From Parachlamydiales bacterium (GTDB lineage Bacteria; Chlamydiota; Chlamydiia; Chlamydiales; Rhabdochlamydiaceae), in contig CANJJB010000001.1 of the NCBI GenBank assembly GCA_947474635.1, forward strand, positions 55,768-119,767: a DNA stretch of 64,000 nt, written 5' to 3'. Below are positions 1 through 10,967 of the stretch, piece by piece. Position numbers and translations under genes: made by a program. The notes below the pieces were generated by a model. The model had not been told where the DNA came from, did no database searches, and was given only the letters and a program-made list of their open reading frames with translations. The first letter of the stretch is position 1, and each line of letters starts with the position of its first letter.

Positions 1-146
1 CAACTGCTTGTAAATTCTGGCAGACAAGCACGGACAAGAGTCCGATGATCGGGCCATCTACCAAAAATACCACCTTTGTCATTCTTAAGAAATTGAACAG
101 TCCCATCGATTAAAGGCGAGCAGCCAATAGGTGTTAGAGCAGCCAT
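1..146 (-). CDS. 5' part of an unidentified CDS running off the left edge (MAALTPIGCSPLIDGTVQFLKNDKGGIFGRW...)
   Basis: Open minus frame from ATG at 146 to the window edge; no family recognised. Confidence 0.45.
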   Translation of the reverse strand, partial: MAALTPIGCSPLIDGTVQFLKNDKGGIFGRWPDHRTLVRACLPEFTSS

Positions 147-467
147 AAAAACCTCCAAATATTTTGTGCCTGTGCGTACAAAGAAAAAAAGAGTTTGACA
201 CTTTGTGTATAAAAATATCTACCATTTATTTGCGGAAGGGAATTTTTGTGACAAAAAAACTTAATCTTCGCCTATCTGACATCTTTCTTATTGTTAAGGA
301 TAGAGAAAAATTTAACACAATTTTAACATGCGAAGATCTTTCCAAATAATTTGTGTTGCGCGAGTTTTGGAAATACAGTAAAAGCATAAAAACACAAGCA
401 CTCTGGGTCAAAAGTTTTTACTGTTTTTAAACAGAGAGTGCTAGCAATTTAGATAGTAGGAATCATC

Positions 468-3400
468 ATGCTAAACTTTCGAAAGCTTAAACAAGATTTC
501 TCTTCCAACGTCGTGAAAGATGGGAAAGATTTGTTTGACAAACAAAAAGTTGTCTCTGCCAAAATTCTGCATTTGGACAACCGCGTTGTAAGAATTTGCG
601 GAAGAGTGCAAGGACAGTATGAAAACCATTATGAAAGCCAAATCGAAATTGACAGGATTGATTGTGAGACAATCGACTCTGATTGTGACTGTCCGTATAA
701 CCATGATTGTCAACATTTAGCGGCTCTACTTTTTTTTCTAGAAGAAAAGTTAGACGAGATTATGGTAAACTATTCCAAAGAAACAAATTTCGATGACTTG
801 GCCAATAAAAGCGACCTGAATCAAGAGCAGAAACAAGAGCTCATCGAAAAGTTTAAAGAAGCAAAAACAAAACAAACACAAAAAGAAGAAGAGTTATACC
901 AGAAACAAGTGCTACAAGAATACATTGCCTCTTCAGAACTACTTGCGACCTCCCCGTTTTTCAAACCTGCTAATAAGCATGAACTCGATAAAGCGGAAGC
1001 TGCCTTTATTTTTACAACACCAGCTACGCTCCCTGCTAACGTGCCCGTAGAAGTTCAAATCGCACTCAGACTTCCTTCCAGATCAAAACCTCTACACATC
1101 CCTTACCTTAAAAAATTTCTCGAAGCCATCAGATATAGTGAACCTATTTTTATCGGAAGCAAACGGTATTGCTTTGCACTTGATTCTTTCCAACCTGCAC
1201 AAAGAGAAATTATTAAAATGCTCCTTGACCAGGCGCGTTTTCAAGAGCAACCGAGCTCAGAAAAAGGGTACCGCATCGGACAAATCGATGTAGAACTCTT
1301 TGGAATTATTCTTGCACAAGTTTTTGCATCAGCCTACTCCGCTTTATCAGAGCGCAACTTTTCCCAAGAAGATGAACTTCCCCTACTACCTGGTTTATAC
1401 GAAGGAAGCCTAGAAAATCCGATGCGCTTTTCTTGCCAGCCAGCTGCATTAAAATTTGTCATTGAGTACATGAAACCACCTGTATCCAAGATCTTACTCA
1501 ATCCGATGATCATGCTAGATCAAAAAGCAATCACCGTTGAAGAAGCCAAGCTGCTTGAATGCGTAAAACCTGGAATGCTATGTCTCAACACCTACTATAA
1601 CTTCGGGCCTCAGATCACACGAACCCATTTAAAAAATTTAAGACCGATCAGAGATATGACCATTCCAGAGCCTCTCTTCGGATCTTTTGTTGAAAATGCA
1701 ATGCCAGAACTTGCTCTCTTTGCGCAGATTGAAAATAGCCAGGCGATTGAATCCTTTGTCACCCTTCCATTTGTAACACCTGTCAAAGCAACCTGTGACA
1801 TTGTCTACCTAGATGGAGAATTAGAAGCCTCTCTCTTCTTCCACTATGACGGTCAAAATATTCCAGGCGCTCCTAGCAAACTCTCTTATGAAGACGTCGG
1901 TTCTTTTGTCTCCAACCAAGGAATTTTGGCACGTAACCTCGTAGAGGAAAGAAAAATTATCGAAGATCTTTTCCAGGACTTTATCTTTAACGCAGACGAT
2001 GGCATCTACATTGCCAAATCTGAAAAGAAAATCGTAGAGTTCATGACAGACATTATTCCGCGCAATCAAGAAAGAGTGCAGTTCAACTGCCCTCAAAATC
2101 TGCTCGATCAGTTCATCTACGATCAAACCCAATTCTCTCTCCATCTCAATGAGACTCAACGCATCGATATCTACGAAATAGAGCTCACCGTAAAAGGAGC
2201 TATGAAAGGCGTGAAAATGGATCTATTGTGGGAGTGCATCGCCTCCAAACGCGCCTTCATCGAAATCGAATCGACGCGTGGAAAAACAAAAAAACCAGGC
2301 GAAAGCAGTAAAATGCCTAAAATTCTCGTGCTTGACCTTGATATTACAGGCGCTATTTTCCAGTTGTTTGATGAACTAGGCATCACCGTTCTTGACAATC
2401 ACAAGTTAGAAAGACCGCTTTGGAGTCTTGCAAATATCGATGCTTCCCATTTCGAAGGCTTGCCTGTTGAATACAAAATTGCAAATAGGCTCGTTGAAAT
2501 CCGCAAACAAATGATCGGGGAAGAAGAGCTCTCCTTCTCACCCATCCCAGAAGAAATCCAAGCAACGCTTCGTAGCTATCAAAAAGAAGGGGTTAATTGG
2601 GTTGAAAGACTCCGCATGATGTATCTCAACGGTATTTTAGCAGATGACATGGGTCTTGGAAAAACCCTCCAAGCCATTGTTGCAATCACTCAGTACCGCA
2701 GAAATCATAAAGCGCTCTCTCTTATTGTATGCCCTACATCTTTGCTCTATAATTGGAAAGAAGAGTTCTCCAAGTTTAATCCAGAACTTACAGTCCTTAT
2801 TGTAGATGGCATACCTTCTGCACGTAAACGCCTCATTGAAAATATTGCCAAGTACGATGTCATCATCACTTCTTATACACTTTTGCAAAAAGACGTTGAA
2901 AGTTATAAACAAACCAGATTTGGCTATGTGATTCTCGATGAAGCCCAACACATTAAAAATCGTGGAACGCGCAACGCAAAATCTGTCAAGATGGTCCAAG
3001 CAGATCACCGCTTAATTCTCTCAGGTACTCCGATAGAAAATTCTCTTGATGAACTATGGAGCCTTTTTGACTTCTTGATGCCAGGCTTCCTTAGCTCGTA
3101 CGACAGGTTTCTTGAGAAATATATCCGCGTATCTGGTGCAGAACTCACAAAAAATCTCGAGTATCTCCGCAAAAAAGTCTCCCCCTTTATCCTGCGCCGC
3201 ATGAAGTCAGATGTTCTCAAAGACCTCCCACCTGTCTCAGAAATCGTCTACCACTGCCAACTCAGCGACATTCAGCAAGAGCTCTACAGATCTTATGCTC
3301 AATCCGCACGAGATGAACTCGTTAAACTCGTTGAGCGCGATGGGTTCGATAGAGTCCAGATCCACGTCCTTGCAACACTCACAAGGCTCAAACAAATCTG

Positions 3401-3956
3401 CTGCCACCCCGCTATCTTTGCCAAAGAAAAAGCTGAAATGGGCGACTCATCCAAATACGACATGCTTGTGGAACTATTGCAAACACTCATTGAGGGTGGT
3501 CACAAAACCGTTATCTTCAGCCAATACACCCGCATGCTTCAAATCATGCGCGATGACTTTGAGCACCGCAACATCCGCTTTGCATACCTCGACGGATCAT
3601 CTAAAAACCGCTTAGAAATTGTTAAAAAATTTAATGAAGATGCCTCCATCCCCGTCTTCCTAGTTTCTTTAAAAGCCGGCGGTACAGGTCTTAACCTCGT
3701 TGGGGCAGATACCGTGATTCACTATGACATGTGGTGGAACCCTGCCGTTGAAAACCAAGCAACAGACCGCGTTCATCGTATGGGTCAAAAGAAAAATGTA
3801 TCCGCCTACAAGCTCATTACCCTAGGTACCATTGAAGAAAAAATCGCAGAAATGCAGAAACGGAAAAAAGGATTGGTCAAGAAAGTGGTAAGTTGCGATG
3901 ATGAAGCCATTGCAAAACTAACATGGGAAGACGTTCTTGAACTTCTTCGAACTTAA
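468..3956 (+). CDS. SNF2-family DEAD/DEAH helicase with N-terminal SWIM zinc finger
   Basis: CDCPYNHDCQH SWIM motif; DDMGLGKTLQ Walker A; DEAQ box; C-terminal helicase motifs (GTGLNLVGADTVIHYDMWWNPAVENQATDRVHRMGQ); next to mreB as in Chlamydia. Confidence 0.95.
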   Translation: MLNFRKLKQDFSSNVVKDGKDLFDKQKVVSAKILHLDNRVVRICGRVQGQYENHYESQIEIDRIDCETIDSDCDCPYNHDCQHLAALLFFLEEKLDEIMVNYSKETNFDDLANKSDLNQEQKQELIEKFKEAKTKQTQKEEELYQKQVLQEYIASSELLATSPFFKPANKHELDKAEAAFIFTTPATLPANVPVEVQIALRLPSRSKPLHIPYLKKFLEAIRYSEPIFIGSKRYCFALDSFQPAQREIIKMLLDQARFQEQPSSEKGYRIGQIDVELFGIILAQVFASAYSALSERNFSQEDELPLLPGLYEGSLENPMRFSCQPAALKFVIEYMKPPVSKILLNPMIMLDQKAITVEEAKLLECVKPGMLCLNTYYNFGPQITRTHLKNLRPIRDMTIPEPLFGSFVENAMPELALFAQIENSQAIESFVTLPFVTPVKATCDIVYLDGELEASLFFHYDGQNIPGAPSKLSYEDVGSFVSNQGILARNLVEERKIIEDLFQDFIFNADDGIYIAKSEKKIVEFMTDIIPRNQERVQFNCPQNLLDQFIYDQTQFSLHLNETQRIDIYEIELTVKGAMKGVKMDLLWECIASKRAFIEIESTRGKTKKPGESSKMPKILVLDLDITGAIFQLFDELGITVLDNHKLERPLWSLANIDASHFEGLPVEYKIANRLVEIRKQMIGEEELSFSPIPEEIQATLRSYQKEGVNWVERLRMMYLNGILADDMGLGKTLQAIVAITQYRRNHKALSLIVCPTSLLYNWKEEFSKFNPELTVLIVDGIPSARKRLIENIAKYDVIITSYTLLQKDVESYKQTRFGYVILDEAQHIKNRGTRNAKSVKMVQADHRLILSGTPIENSLDELWSLFDFLMPGFLSSYDRFLEKYIRVSGAELTKNLEYLRKKVSPFILRRMKSDVLKDLPPVSEIVYHCQLSDIQQELYRSYAQSARDELVKLVERDGFDRVQIHVLATLTRLKQICCHPAIFAKEKAEMGDSSKYDMLVELLQTLIEGGHKTVIFSQYTRMLQIMRDDFEHRNIRFAYLDGSSKNRLEIVKKFNEDASIPVFLVSLKAGGTGLNLVGADTVIHYDMWWNPAVENQATDRVHRMGQKKNVSAYKLITLGTIEEKIAEMQKRKKGLVKKVVSCDDEAIAKLTWEDVLELLRT

Positions 3957-3962
3957 ACTATT

Positions 3963-5048
3963 ATGAACAAAAAAAACTCTTTCAAATCATTTACTGACGG
4001 CGGCCGCACATTTTTTAGAAAATTCGGAAAACTCTCTGGTTTTTTCTCAAGCGATATTGGAATTGACTTAGGCACTGCTAACACGCTTGTCTACGTCCGA
4101 GGAAAAGGGATTGTGCTCGCAGAACCGTCTGTTGTTGCCGTAGATTCTCAAACCAATGAAGTATTAGCTGTCGGCCACAAGGCAAAAGCGATGCTTGGGA
4201 AAACCCCTCGTAAAATCCATGCCGTCCGTCCTATGAAAGATGGCGTAATTGCCGATTTTGAAATTGCCGAAGGGATGATTAAAGTGCTCATCAAAAGAGC
4301 CACTCCCTCTCGCAGCATCTTCCGCCCTAAAATTTTAATTGCCGTTCCCTCTGGCATCACAGGCGTTGAGAAAAAAGCCGTCGAAGACTCTGCTCTAAGA
4401 GCCGGCGCCCAAGAAGTGATTCTCATCGAAGAACCCATGGCAGCAGCGATCGGCGTTGACCTCCCTGTTCATGAACCTGCAGCCAGTATGATTGTTGACA
4501 TCGGCGGCGGAACAACAGAAATTGCTATCATTTCCCTTGGCGGTATCGTCGAATCAAGATCTCTACGTATTGCCGGCGATGAGTTTGATGAGTGTATCAT
4601 CAACTACATGCGCAGAACCTATAACCTCATGATCGGGCCAAGAACTGCTGAAGACATCAAAATGACCATCGGGTCTGCTTACCCTCTCGGTGACCATGAA
4701 CTTGAAATGGAAGTCCGCGGCCGTGACCAAGTAGCAGGTCTTCCCATCACCAAAAGAATCAACTCCGTTGAAATCAGAGAATGCCTTGCAGAACCGATAC
4801 AACAGATCATTGAAAGCATCAAACTTACCCTAGAAAAGTGCCCTCCAGAACTTGCAGCTGACCTTGTCGATCGCGGCATGGTGCTAGCAGGTGGCGGCGC
4901 TCTCATCAAAGGTCTAGATAAAGCGCTCATCAAAGAAACAGGCCTCTCCGTCATCATAGCCCCTAATCCTCTTTTAGCCGTTTGTCTTGGCACAGGAAAA
5001 GCCCTCGAGTATCTTGACAAGTTCAAGAAACAAGGCTCTTTAGTTTGA
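3963..5048 (+). CDS. mreB: Rod shape-determining protein MreB
   Basis: [28 protein letters not shown] and actin-fold phosphate motifs. Confidence 0.98.
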   Translation: MNKKNSFKSFTDGGRTFFRKFGKLSGFFSSDIGIDLGTANTLVYVRGKGIVLAEPSVVAVDSQTNEVLAVGHKAKAMLGKTPRKIHAVRPMKDGVIADFEIAEGMIKVLIKRATPSRSIFRPKILIAVPSGITGVEKKAVEDSALRAGAQEVILIEEPMAAAIGVDLPVHEPAASMIVDIGGGTTEIAIISLGGIVESRSLRIAGDEFDECIINYMRRTYNLMIGPRTAEDIKMTIGSAYPLGDHELEMEVRGRDQVAGLPITKRINSVEIRECLAEPIQQIIESIKLTLEKCPPELAADLVDRGMVLAGGGALIKGLDKALIKETGLSVIIAPNPLLAVCLGTGKALEYLDKFKKQGSLV

Positions 5049-5287
5049 AGCTTCGTCTGAGTTAGAAGAAATGGTCCGACTAAGAAAAGAAGGTACTCGC
5101 CGGCGAGAGTCCTTCGCTCTATCTTGGGTTCTCTCACCATGTTGATAATAGACATCTGGAAAGCCGGGTGGCGGTGAATGAGAAGTACCGCGTGAGATAG
5201 CCTCGGGCTGCCTTCTCTCTTTGAGGACGGCGGCTACTAAGAGCGCTTCAGTTGTCTTTTCTTCTGCTTCCAGTCATTCCAACTGCT

Positions 5288-5457
5288 CTAAGGGCTCATA
5301 AAGAAACAACTTCCCAATCTTAGACTACGCGAAAGCCCCGCGGCTACGCGATCGCAAGGGAGTCAGTATTAATAATACGGACTCCCTTGCGATCGCGTAG
5401 CCGCGGCAACTTTGGCGCAGTCTAAGATGCGGAAGTTGTTTTTTTACGAGCCCTAAG
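5288..5457. repeat. Long imperfect palindrome (~80 bp arms), intergenic
   Basis: Left arm ctaagggctcataaagaaacaacttcccaatcttagactacgcg...gcggctacgcgatcgcaagggagtc is complementary to right arm gactcccttgcgatcgcgtagccgcgg...gcgcagtctaagatgcggaagttgtttttttacgagccctaag. Confidence 0.93.
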
Positions 5458-5764
5458 CTCTTCTTCCTGTTTTTTTACTATACCGCGCCCGTTTAAGTTT
5501 TGTGAAAATTAAAGGGGTTCAGAGTGCGCCTATTTTTCAATGATCAGGGGAAGCCGCATATTGGGAAATATACCCGACGAGTGCCCATTAAAAAAGCAAT
5601 TAAAAAATAAAAACTACGCCATTAACATGCAAATTATTAAATTAATTACATTGTTTTAAATAAATAACACTACATACAACTATGTTTTTATTGCATAATT
5701 ACACGTGCCTCACATAAACTATACGCAACTTTATTAAATTAATAACATAGGACAATACATTATT

Positions 5765-7186
5765 ATGGAAAAAACAGTTTATTCTACACAAATAGCACCT
5801 CAAATACATAGTTCAACAGACATACCGCCTGCAATAAATAAACTACCTGACGACATATTGTTGCACATACTTTCATTGGTCATCCAGCCTTCTTACAAAC
5901 CTGGTCAGCTCATCAATAGAGCAGAACTATTAGAAAATGCATTTCTAACTCGTGATGTATCTTTAACTTGCAAATTGTTTTATACCCTGATCGGTCAGCT
6001 AAAAAAACTAGTCTTCTTAGACAGAATAAGCGTGCTAGGCCACAGCGCTTTTCTATCATCTTCTATAAGACCCCTAAACTTTTATGTCTACAGTCAGGCT
6101 TTTTCCAGCTATGAGAAAGCAAATAGCTATTACACGCAATCTTTTCAAGAGTTGTTGGAAAAAACACAAACACTTTTCCCCACACGCTTAGATATTGGAC
6201 CTGATGCACAAATGGGGATTATCCAAAGAATAAATTCACTACACATTTATAATCTTATTATATTCAATATTAATGCCCCTTACGCACCTGTTAGCGAAAT
6301 AGATAATGAGACCATTAAAACACTCATGAGCACCCACTCTGATGCCATTCACAATCTCTTTACAGATTGTGAATTTTTGACCCTGTTATTACGCACTTCC
6401 TCTTTTGTTCCAAAGGTATTCGTAGAACTTATTTTTGCAACTGCACGTGAAAATCAAAGCCTTTTTCAGAATACATTAGAACTAGCAGCTAGATTCTCCC
6501 ATCCAGAAGTTGTTTGTTTTATGGTATCTCACAATTCAACACTGCCCATAAAAAGACGTTTCGTTATATCAAAGATGACACCATCTGCTTCCTCCAGCAC
6601 ACCAAGATGCTTAAGCGGCCCGTTACTTCCTACTCAGCAAACACTCTCCGCGCTCCCCCCGAAAAAAAGCTCTTATAATGTCCATTCAACCAATTTTCAA
6701 GCTAGTGTAACAGGTCTATATGAAAACAATATAGACACCCTTATAAAGGACTTTACCTTCTGCTGTACAGAAAGCAACCAGGAGACTGAAGCCAATGATC
6801 GGGCTATTTTAACAATAAGAGCCCTATTAACTTTCGCAAATCAACTCCATGTTGGCCAATGGGTACAATTACTCAGGCTTTGCAAAGGAAAGAGAGAAGA
6901 ACCATTATTAAAACAACTGCTGGAAGCTCTAGTTGTGTCTTATCCCTTGCTACGAGCAAAAGAAGAGATAGACATGCAAGGTCTGCATACTATCTTTGAA
7001 AGGATTGTTTTTGATGCAATCCTATGGAAAAACGCAGCCCTCATTGGTATGCTTAAAAAAGTATTACCCCAAGATATTTTAGTAAGATCCGTGGATGCTA
7101 TCAAGGCTTACTTTGCAAAGGACCCCACCTTTGCTGTCATTTTTCCACCCTTTGAGCTCTTCATAGCAGAGCACGTTCTTAGTTGA
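5765..7186 (+). CDS. F-box-like, putative eukaryote-targeting effector with degenerate ankyrin-like segment
   Basis: N-terminal LPDDILLHILSLV...VSLTCKLFYTLIGQ resembles F-box; NTLELAARFSHPEVVCFMVSH resembles an ankyrin repeat. Confidence 0.6.
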   Translation: MEKTVYSTQIAPQIHSSTDIPPAINKLPDDILLHILSLVIQPSYKPGQLINRAELLENAFLTRDVSLTCKLFYTLIGQLKKLVFLDRISVLGHSAFLSSSIRPLNFYVYSQAFSSYEKANSYYTQSFQELLEKTQTLFPTRLDIGPDAQMGIIQRINSLHIYNLIIFNINAPYAPVSEIDNETIKTLMSTHSDAIHNLFTDCEFLTLLLRTSSFVPKVFVELIFATARENQSLFQNTLELAARFSHPEVVCFMVSHNSTLPIKRRFVISKMTPSASSSTPRCLSGPLLPTQQTLSALPPKKSSYNVHSTNFQASVTGLYENNIDTLIKDFTFCCTESNQETEANDRAILTIRALLTFANQLHVGQWVQLLRLCKGKREEPLLKQLLEALVVSYPLLRAKEEIDMQGLHTIFERIVFDAILWKNAALIGMLKKVLPQDILVRSVDAIKAYFAKDPTFAVIFPPFELFIAEHVLS

Positions 7187-7218
7187 ATTTTTACCCCTTC
7201 GATGGCACATTGTAAATT

Positions 7219-8985
7219 ATGGATGTGCCTTCTAAGATTAAAAGTTTTATCGATGCAACTGTCAAACTCTGTAAACCCCTGTCTGTTCATATCTGTGATG
7301 GATCAGAGAAAGAGTACGCCTATCTTACACAAGAGCTTGTCAAGAAAGGCACCTTTGTTCCCTTAGAGCGCCCAGATAGCTTTTGGTGCCATTCTACACC
7401 CGATGATGTAGCGCGCCTTGAAGGCTCTACCTTTATTTGTTCGAAAAGTCCAGAAGATGCAGGCCCCACAAATAACTGGAAAGACCCCCAAGAGATGCAC
7501 GCTCTTCTTCTTACATTATTTTCAGGATGCATGGAAGGAAGAACCCTTTATGTCATTCCCTTCTGCCTAGGGCCCCTCTCATCTCCTTATGCACGCTTTG
7601 GCGTGCAACTCACAGATTCTGCCTATGTCGCTTGCAGCATGAAAATCATGACACGTATGGGAAAAGACGTCCTTAAACTTTTAGAAACCAAAGATTTTAT
7701 CCCGTGTGTTCACTCTGTCGGAGCTCCTCTTAAAAAAGGAGAAAAAGACACCCCGTGGCCCTCTAACCCTCAAAAATATATCGTACATTTTCCTGAAGAG
7801 CCCAGCGTCTGGTCTTTTGGAAGTGGCTATGGCGGCAACGCACTTTTAAGTAAAAAATGTGTGGGCCTGCGCATTGCATCTACCCTAGGACGAAAAGAAG
7901 GTTGGCTTGCAGAACACATGCTCATTTTAGGCATTACAAACCCTCAGGAAGAGAAGAAATATTTCGTGGCCTCTTTCCCCAGCGCCTGCGGCAAAACAAA
8001 TCTCGCGATGCTAAAGCCCATTCTACCCGGATGGAAAATAGAGTGTGTAGGAGATGATCTTGCTTGGCTGCACATAGGACCAGACGGAAGATTACATGCC
8101 ATTAATCCAGAATTTGGCTTCTTTGGAGTTGCTCCCGGAACTTCCCTAAAATCTAATCCCAATGCCATGAAGACCATTGAAAAAAACACCCTCTTTGTTA
8201 ATACAGCACTCGTAGATCATAAAGAAGTGTGGTGGGAAGGATTAGACACAAAAGAGTTAGAAGATCACTCTGTTATTGATTGGCAAGAAAACCCCTGGAC
8301 TCCAGGCTCTAAGACTCCCGCCTCTCAACCTAACGCCCGGTTTACAGCACCCCTATCTCAATGTCCCATCATCGATCCCAACTGGAATAATCCCCAAGGC
8401 GTTCCTATTTCGGCAATTATCTTTGGAGGAAGAAGATCATCCCTTGTACCACTTGCTTGCCAATCATTTAACTGGGAGCACGGCGTCTTCTTCGGCGCAA
8501 GCATGTGTTCTGAGACAACAGCTGCAGCCCAAGGAGAACTAGGAAAACTGCGCCATGATCCTTTCGGCATGCTACCTTTTTGCGGCTACAACATGGGAGA
8601 TTATTTTGCCCACTGGCTTGATATGGCAAAGCAAACATCTCCTGACAAATTGCCTCTTATTTTTTCTGTGAACTGGTTTCGTAAGGATCACGATGGAAAA
8701 TTCCTATGGCCGGGTTTTGGTGAGAACACGCACGTTTTGAAATGGATTTTTGAGCGCACATCTCTCGTTGCTAAAGCGCAAACATCTCCCATAGGTTACC
8801 TTCCTGAAAAAGGACTCTTTCAACCCCCAGAGCTTACCAGCCTCGACATTCCCCTCTATTTACAAGAAATGGAAAGACTGCAAAACTACTTTTCTACTTT
8901 TGGAAAACATTTCCCCCACGCCCTACAAGAGCAACTGAAAAATATATGCGCCTCCTTATCCAAAGAGTTAAACAAGCAAGTGTAA
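7219..8985 (+). CDS. pckG: Phosphoenolpyruvate carboxykinase (GTP)
   Basis: [14 protein letters not shown]-loop, [38 protein letters not shown]. Confidence 0.97.
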   Translation: MDVPSKIKSFIDATVKLCKPLSVHICDGSEKEYAYLTQELVKKGTFVPLERPDSFWCHSTPDDVARLEGSTFICSKSPEDAGPTNNWKDPQEMHALLLTLFSGCMEGRTLYVIPFCLGPLSSPYARFGVQLTDSAYVACSMKIMTRMGKDVLKLLETKDFIPCVHSVGAPLKKGEKDTPWPSNPQKYIVHFPEEPSVWSFGSGYGGNALLSKKCVGLRIASTLGRKEGWLAEHMLILGITNPQEEKKYFVASFPSACGKTNLAMLKPILPGWKIECVGDDLAWLHIGPDGRLHAINPEFGFFGVAPGTSLKSNPNAMKTIEKNTLFVNTALVDHKEVWWEGLDTKELEDHSVIDWQENPWTPGSKTPASQPNARFTAPLSQCPIIDPNWNNPQGVPISAIIFGGRRSSLVPLACQSFNWEHGVFFGASMCSETTAAAQGELGKLRHDPFGMLPFCGYNMGDYFAHWLDMAKQTSPDKLPLIFSVNWFRKDHDGKFLWPGFGENTHVLKWIFERTSLVAKAQTSPIGYLPEKGLFQPPELTSLDIPLYLQEMERLQNYFSTFGKHFPHALQEQLKNICASLSKELNKQV

Positions 8986-9386
8986 CAGTTGAAGGAAAAA
9001 TCGTAGCTGATATTGGCGTTGGCGCTCTTGTATTTTTTGGCGCGCATAAAAATGACACCCGTGAGCAAACAACATGGCTTGCACAAAAACTTCTCTCCTT
9101 AAGAATTTTCCCAAACGATCAACAAAAAATGCACTTATCTCTTCAAGACATCCAAGGATCTGTGCTTATCGTCTCACAGTTTACTCTCTATTGCTCTTGT
9201 CAAGAAGGCAGAAGACCTGACTGCTCAAGTGCTGCTCCCGCGCAACTCGCTGAGCCTCTCTACAACAAATTTGTAAACGAAGTCAAACAAGGCATACAAA
9301 ATACCCAAACAGGCATCTTTGGCGCATACATGGATGTGAGCCTCATCAATGATGGGCCGCTCACGTTTACCATTGATGCGCCTTGA
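8946..9386 (+). CDS. dtd: D-aminoacyl-tRNA deacylase
   Basis: [24 protein letters not shown]..., [23 protein letters not shown]; overlaps pckG 3' end. Confidence 0.93.
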   Translation: MRLLIQRVKQASVTVEGKIVADIGVGALVFFGAHKNDTREQTTWLAQKLLSLRIFPNDQQKMHLSLQDIQGSVLIVSQFTLYCSCQEGRRPDCSSAAPAQLAEPLYNKFVNEVKQGIQNTQTGIFGAYMDVSLINDGPLTFTIDAP

Positions 9387-9387
9387 C

Positions 9388-10734
9388 CTACATTAAAGTT
9401 TCAAGAGCTTCTTTTTGCTCTGCGTGTGCAAGCGAGCAAACCGCATACAATGGTCTAGAGTCAATTTTTTCAAATATGGAATAGTTTTGTGCAGAAAAAC
9501 GGATACCGTAGGGTGTTGTAGAATGAGACTCAAGGAAGAGATGCATACTTTTTAAAGTTCTTCCATCTCCACTTTTAACTTCAATAGGAATGATTGCTTG
9601 GTTAAACTCATAGATAAAATCAACTTCAGCCATGCTGCTTTTTTCAGCTCGCCTCCAAAAGAAAAGATCACTTTTTCTTGTAGGATGAGAGTAACATAAC
9701 AGTTCCTGCCCCACAAAGGCTTCCGCCATTGTACCCCGATTTACAAATTCTATTCCCGGCTTTGAAAACCAGGTAGACAGATCAAACCCAAGACCTGCTT
9801 GAGTAAGCGCAACATCAACTAAAATAACTTTAAACCATTCAAGATTGACCTCTGCTCCCAGCGGCAATCCATTACCCGCAGTGTGCTGGATTTTATGAAT
9901 GACATTAGCTTTACAAAATAGATCAAGACAAGGAGCTAATTCTCTTTTACGGTATTCTCCATGAATATTTTTGTACTGAAATTGCTCTCCGATGAAAAAG
10001 GGAATCTGATTATAGAGAACATCGAGGTATTTTATTTGATGCTTACTGGCATACTTCTCAAAATCTTGCCGATATGAGGAAATTAAGTTGTGATGCGCTT
10101 GAAAACTTCCCTTAGGATTTTTTGATTCGACCCATGCCGCAACAGCCTCAGGCATACCACCAATTGCAAGGTATTGCCCTACAAACTCCATAATCCTGAG
10201 ATGCGTCCTTTCAGGAAAAGGTGTATTTTTAGTATTACCTAAAATCAACTTAACAAGTGCGGATTGGCCACAAGCTGCTAAAAATTCTATAAAAGACAAT
10301 GGAAATACGTACATACTAGATACGCGCCCGACAGGCAATCCTACTTTTTCTAAGGCAAAATCAAAAAGAGATCCCGCTGCAATCACATGAAGAGAAGGCA
10401 TGAGCTCAAAGAAATAACGAAGAGCAATAATTGCTTCAGGAGCTTCTTGAATCTCATCAAAAAAAAGAAGCGTTTTACCTGGTGTAATCTCTCCTTGGCC
10501 AATGTAGGCTGATAAATCTTCTATAATCCTTTTTGGATCAAGATCTTTTTCAAAGATAGGCCGTGCATCTTTGGCAAGTTCAAAATTAACTTCGACTATT
10601 TGCTCAAAATGAGCTCCTAGCTTGCGTACAGCATGTGTTTTGCCGACCTGGCGCGCTCCACGAATGAGCAAAGGTTTACGATACTTATCGTCTTTCCAAC
10701 TTTTAAGATGCCAATCGATCAACCTTTTAAACAT
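9388..10734 (-). CDS. AAA ATPase with DUF4143-type C-terminal domain
   Basis: LLIRGARQVGKTHAVRKLG Walker A, LLFFDEIQEAPEAI, C-terminal EVDFIYEFNQAIIPIEVKSGD; start placed at internal MFKRLIDWHL. Confidence 0.9.
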   Translation of the reverse strand: MFKRLIDWHLKSWKDDKYRKPLLIRGARQVGKTHAVRKLGAHFEQIVEVNFELAKDARPIFEKDLDPKRIIEDLSAYIGQGEITPGKTLLFFDEIQEAPEAIIALRYFFELMPSLHVIAAGSLFDFALEKVGLPVGRVSSMYVFPLSFIEFLAACGQSALVKLILGNTKNTPFPERTHLRIMEFVGQYLAIGGMPEAVAAWVESKNPKGSFQAHHNLISSYRQDFEKYASKHQIKYLDVLYNQIPFFIGEQFQYKNIHGEYRKRELAPCLDLFCKANVIHKIQHTAGNGLPLGAEVNLEWFKVILVDVALTQAGLGFDLSTWFSKPGIEFVNRGTMAEAFVGQELLCYSHPTRKSDLFFWRRAEKSSMAEVDFIYEFNQAIIPIEVKSGDGRTLKSMHLFLESHSTTPYGIRFSAQNYSIFEKIDSRPLYAVCSLAHAEQKEALETLM

Positions 10735-10938
10735 GCAACCTCTCATTCCATGGTCATATTACAAGGTAATTATTTCAGTAAAATGGTCGAAAAGCAAGGC
10801 AATTAACCTAACCATCTAACAGATAATATGTTAGCATCATTTTATGGACATAAAAATGGCTAAAAAGAGGGTGTTTTTTGAGCCTCATGGTCAAAAGGAA
10901 AGGATATAAATGATGTATCATGGTCGAAATACAAACCA

Positions 10939-10961
10939 TTCCCGTCTTGTATAGACGGGAA
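10939..10961 (-). terminator. Hairpin immediately 3' of ndk
   Basis: ttcccgtct-tgtat-agacgggaa, perfect 9-bp stem. Confidence 0.75.
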
Positions 10962-10967
10962 CGATAT

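Noticed and set aside
3211-3615. 134-aa plus ORF within the SNF2 gene
   Set aside because: Alternate-frame shadow of a well supported CDS; same reasoning applies to the other nested/antisense ORFs in the track
4679-5155. 158-aa minus ORF overlapping the mreB end
   Set aside because: Mostly antisense to mreB; no recognisable domain
5049-5290. Possible RNase P RNA, tmRNA or SRP RNA
   Set aside because: Conserved cores of these RNAs were not found on either strand; kept only as an unexplained structured tract
10749-10930. Four ATGGTC(A/G)-type hexamer repeats, two pairs 33 bp apart
   Set aside because: Flanking sequence aligns weakly and the motif is short; could be chance in AT-rich DNA
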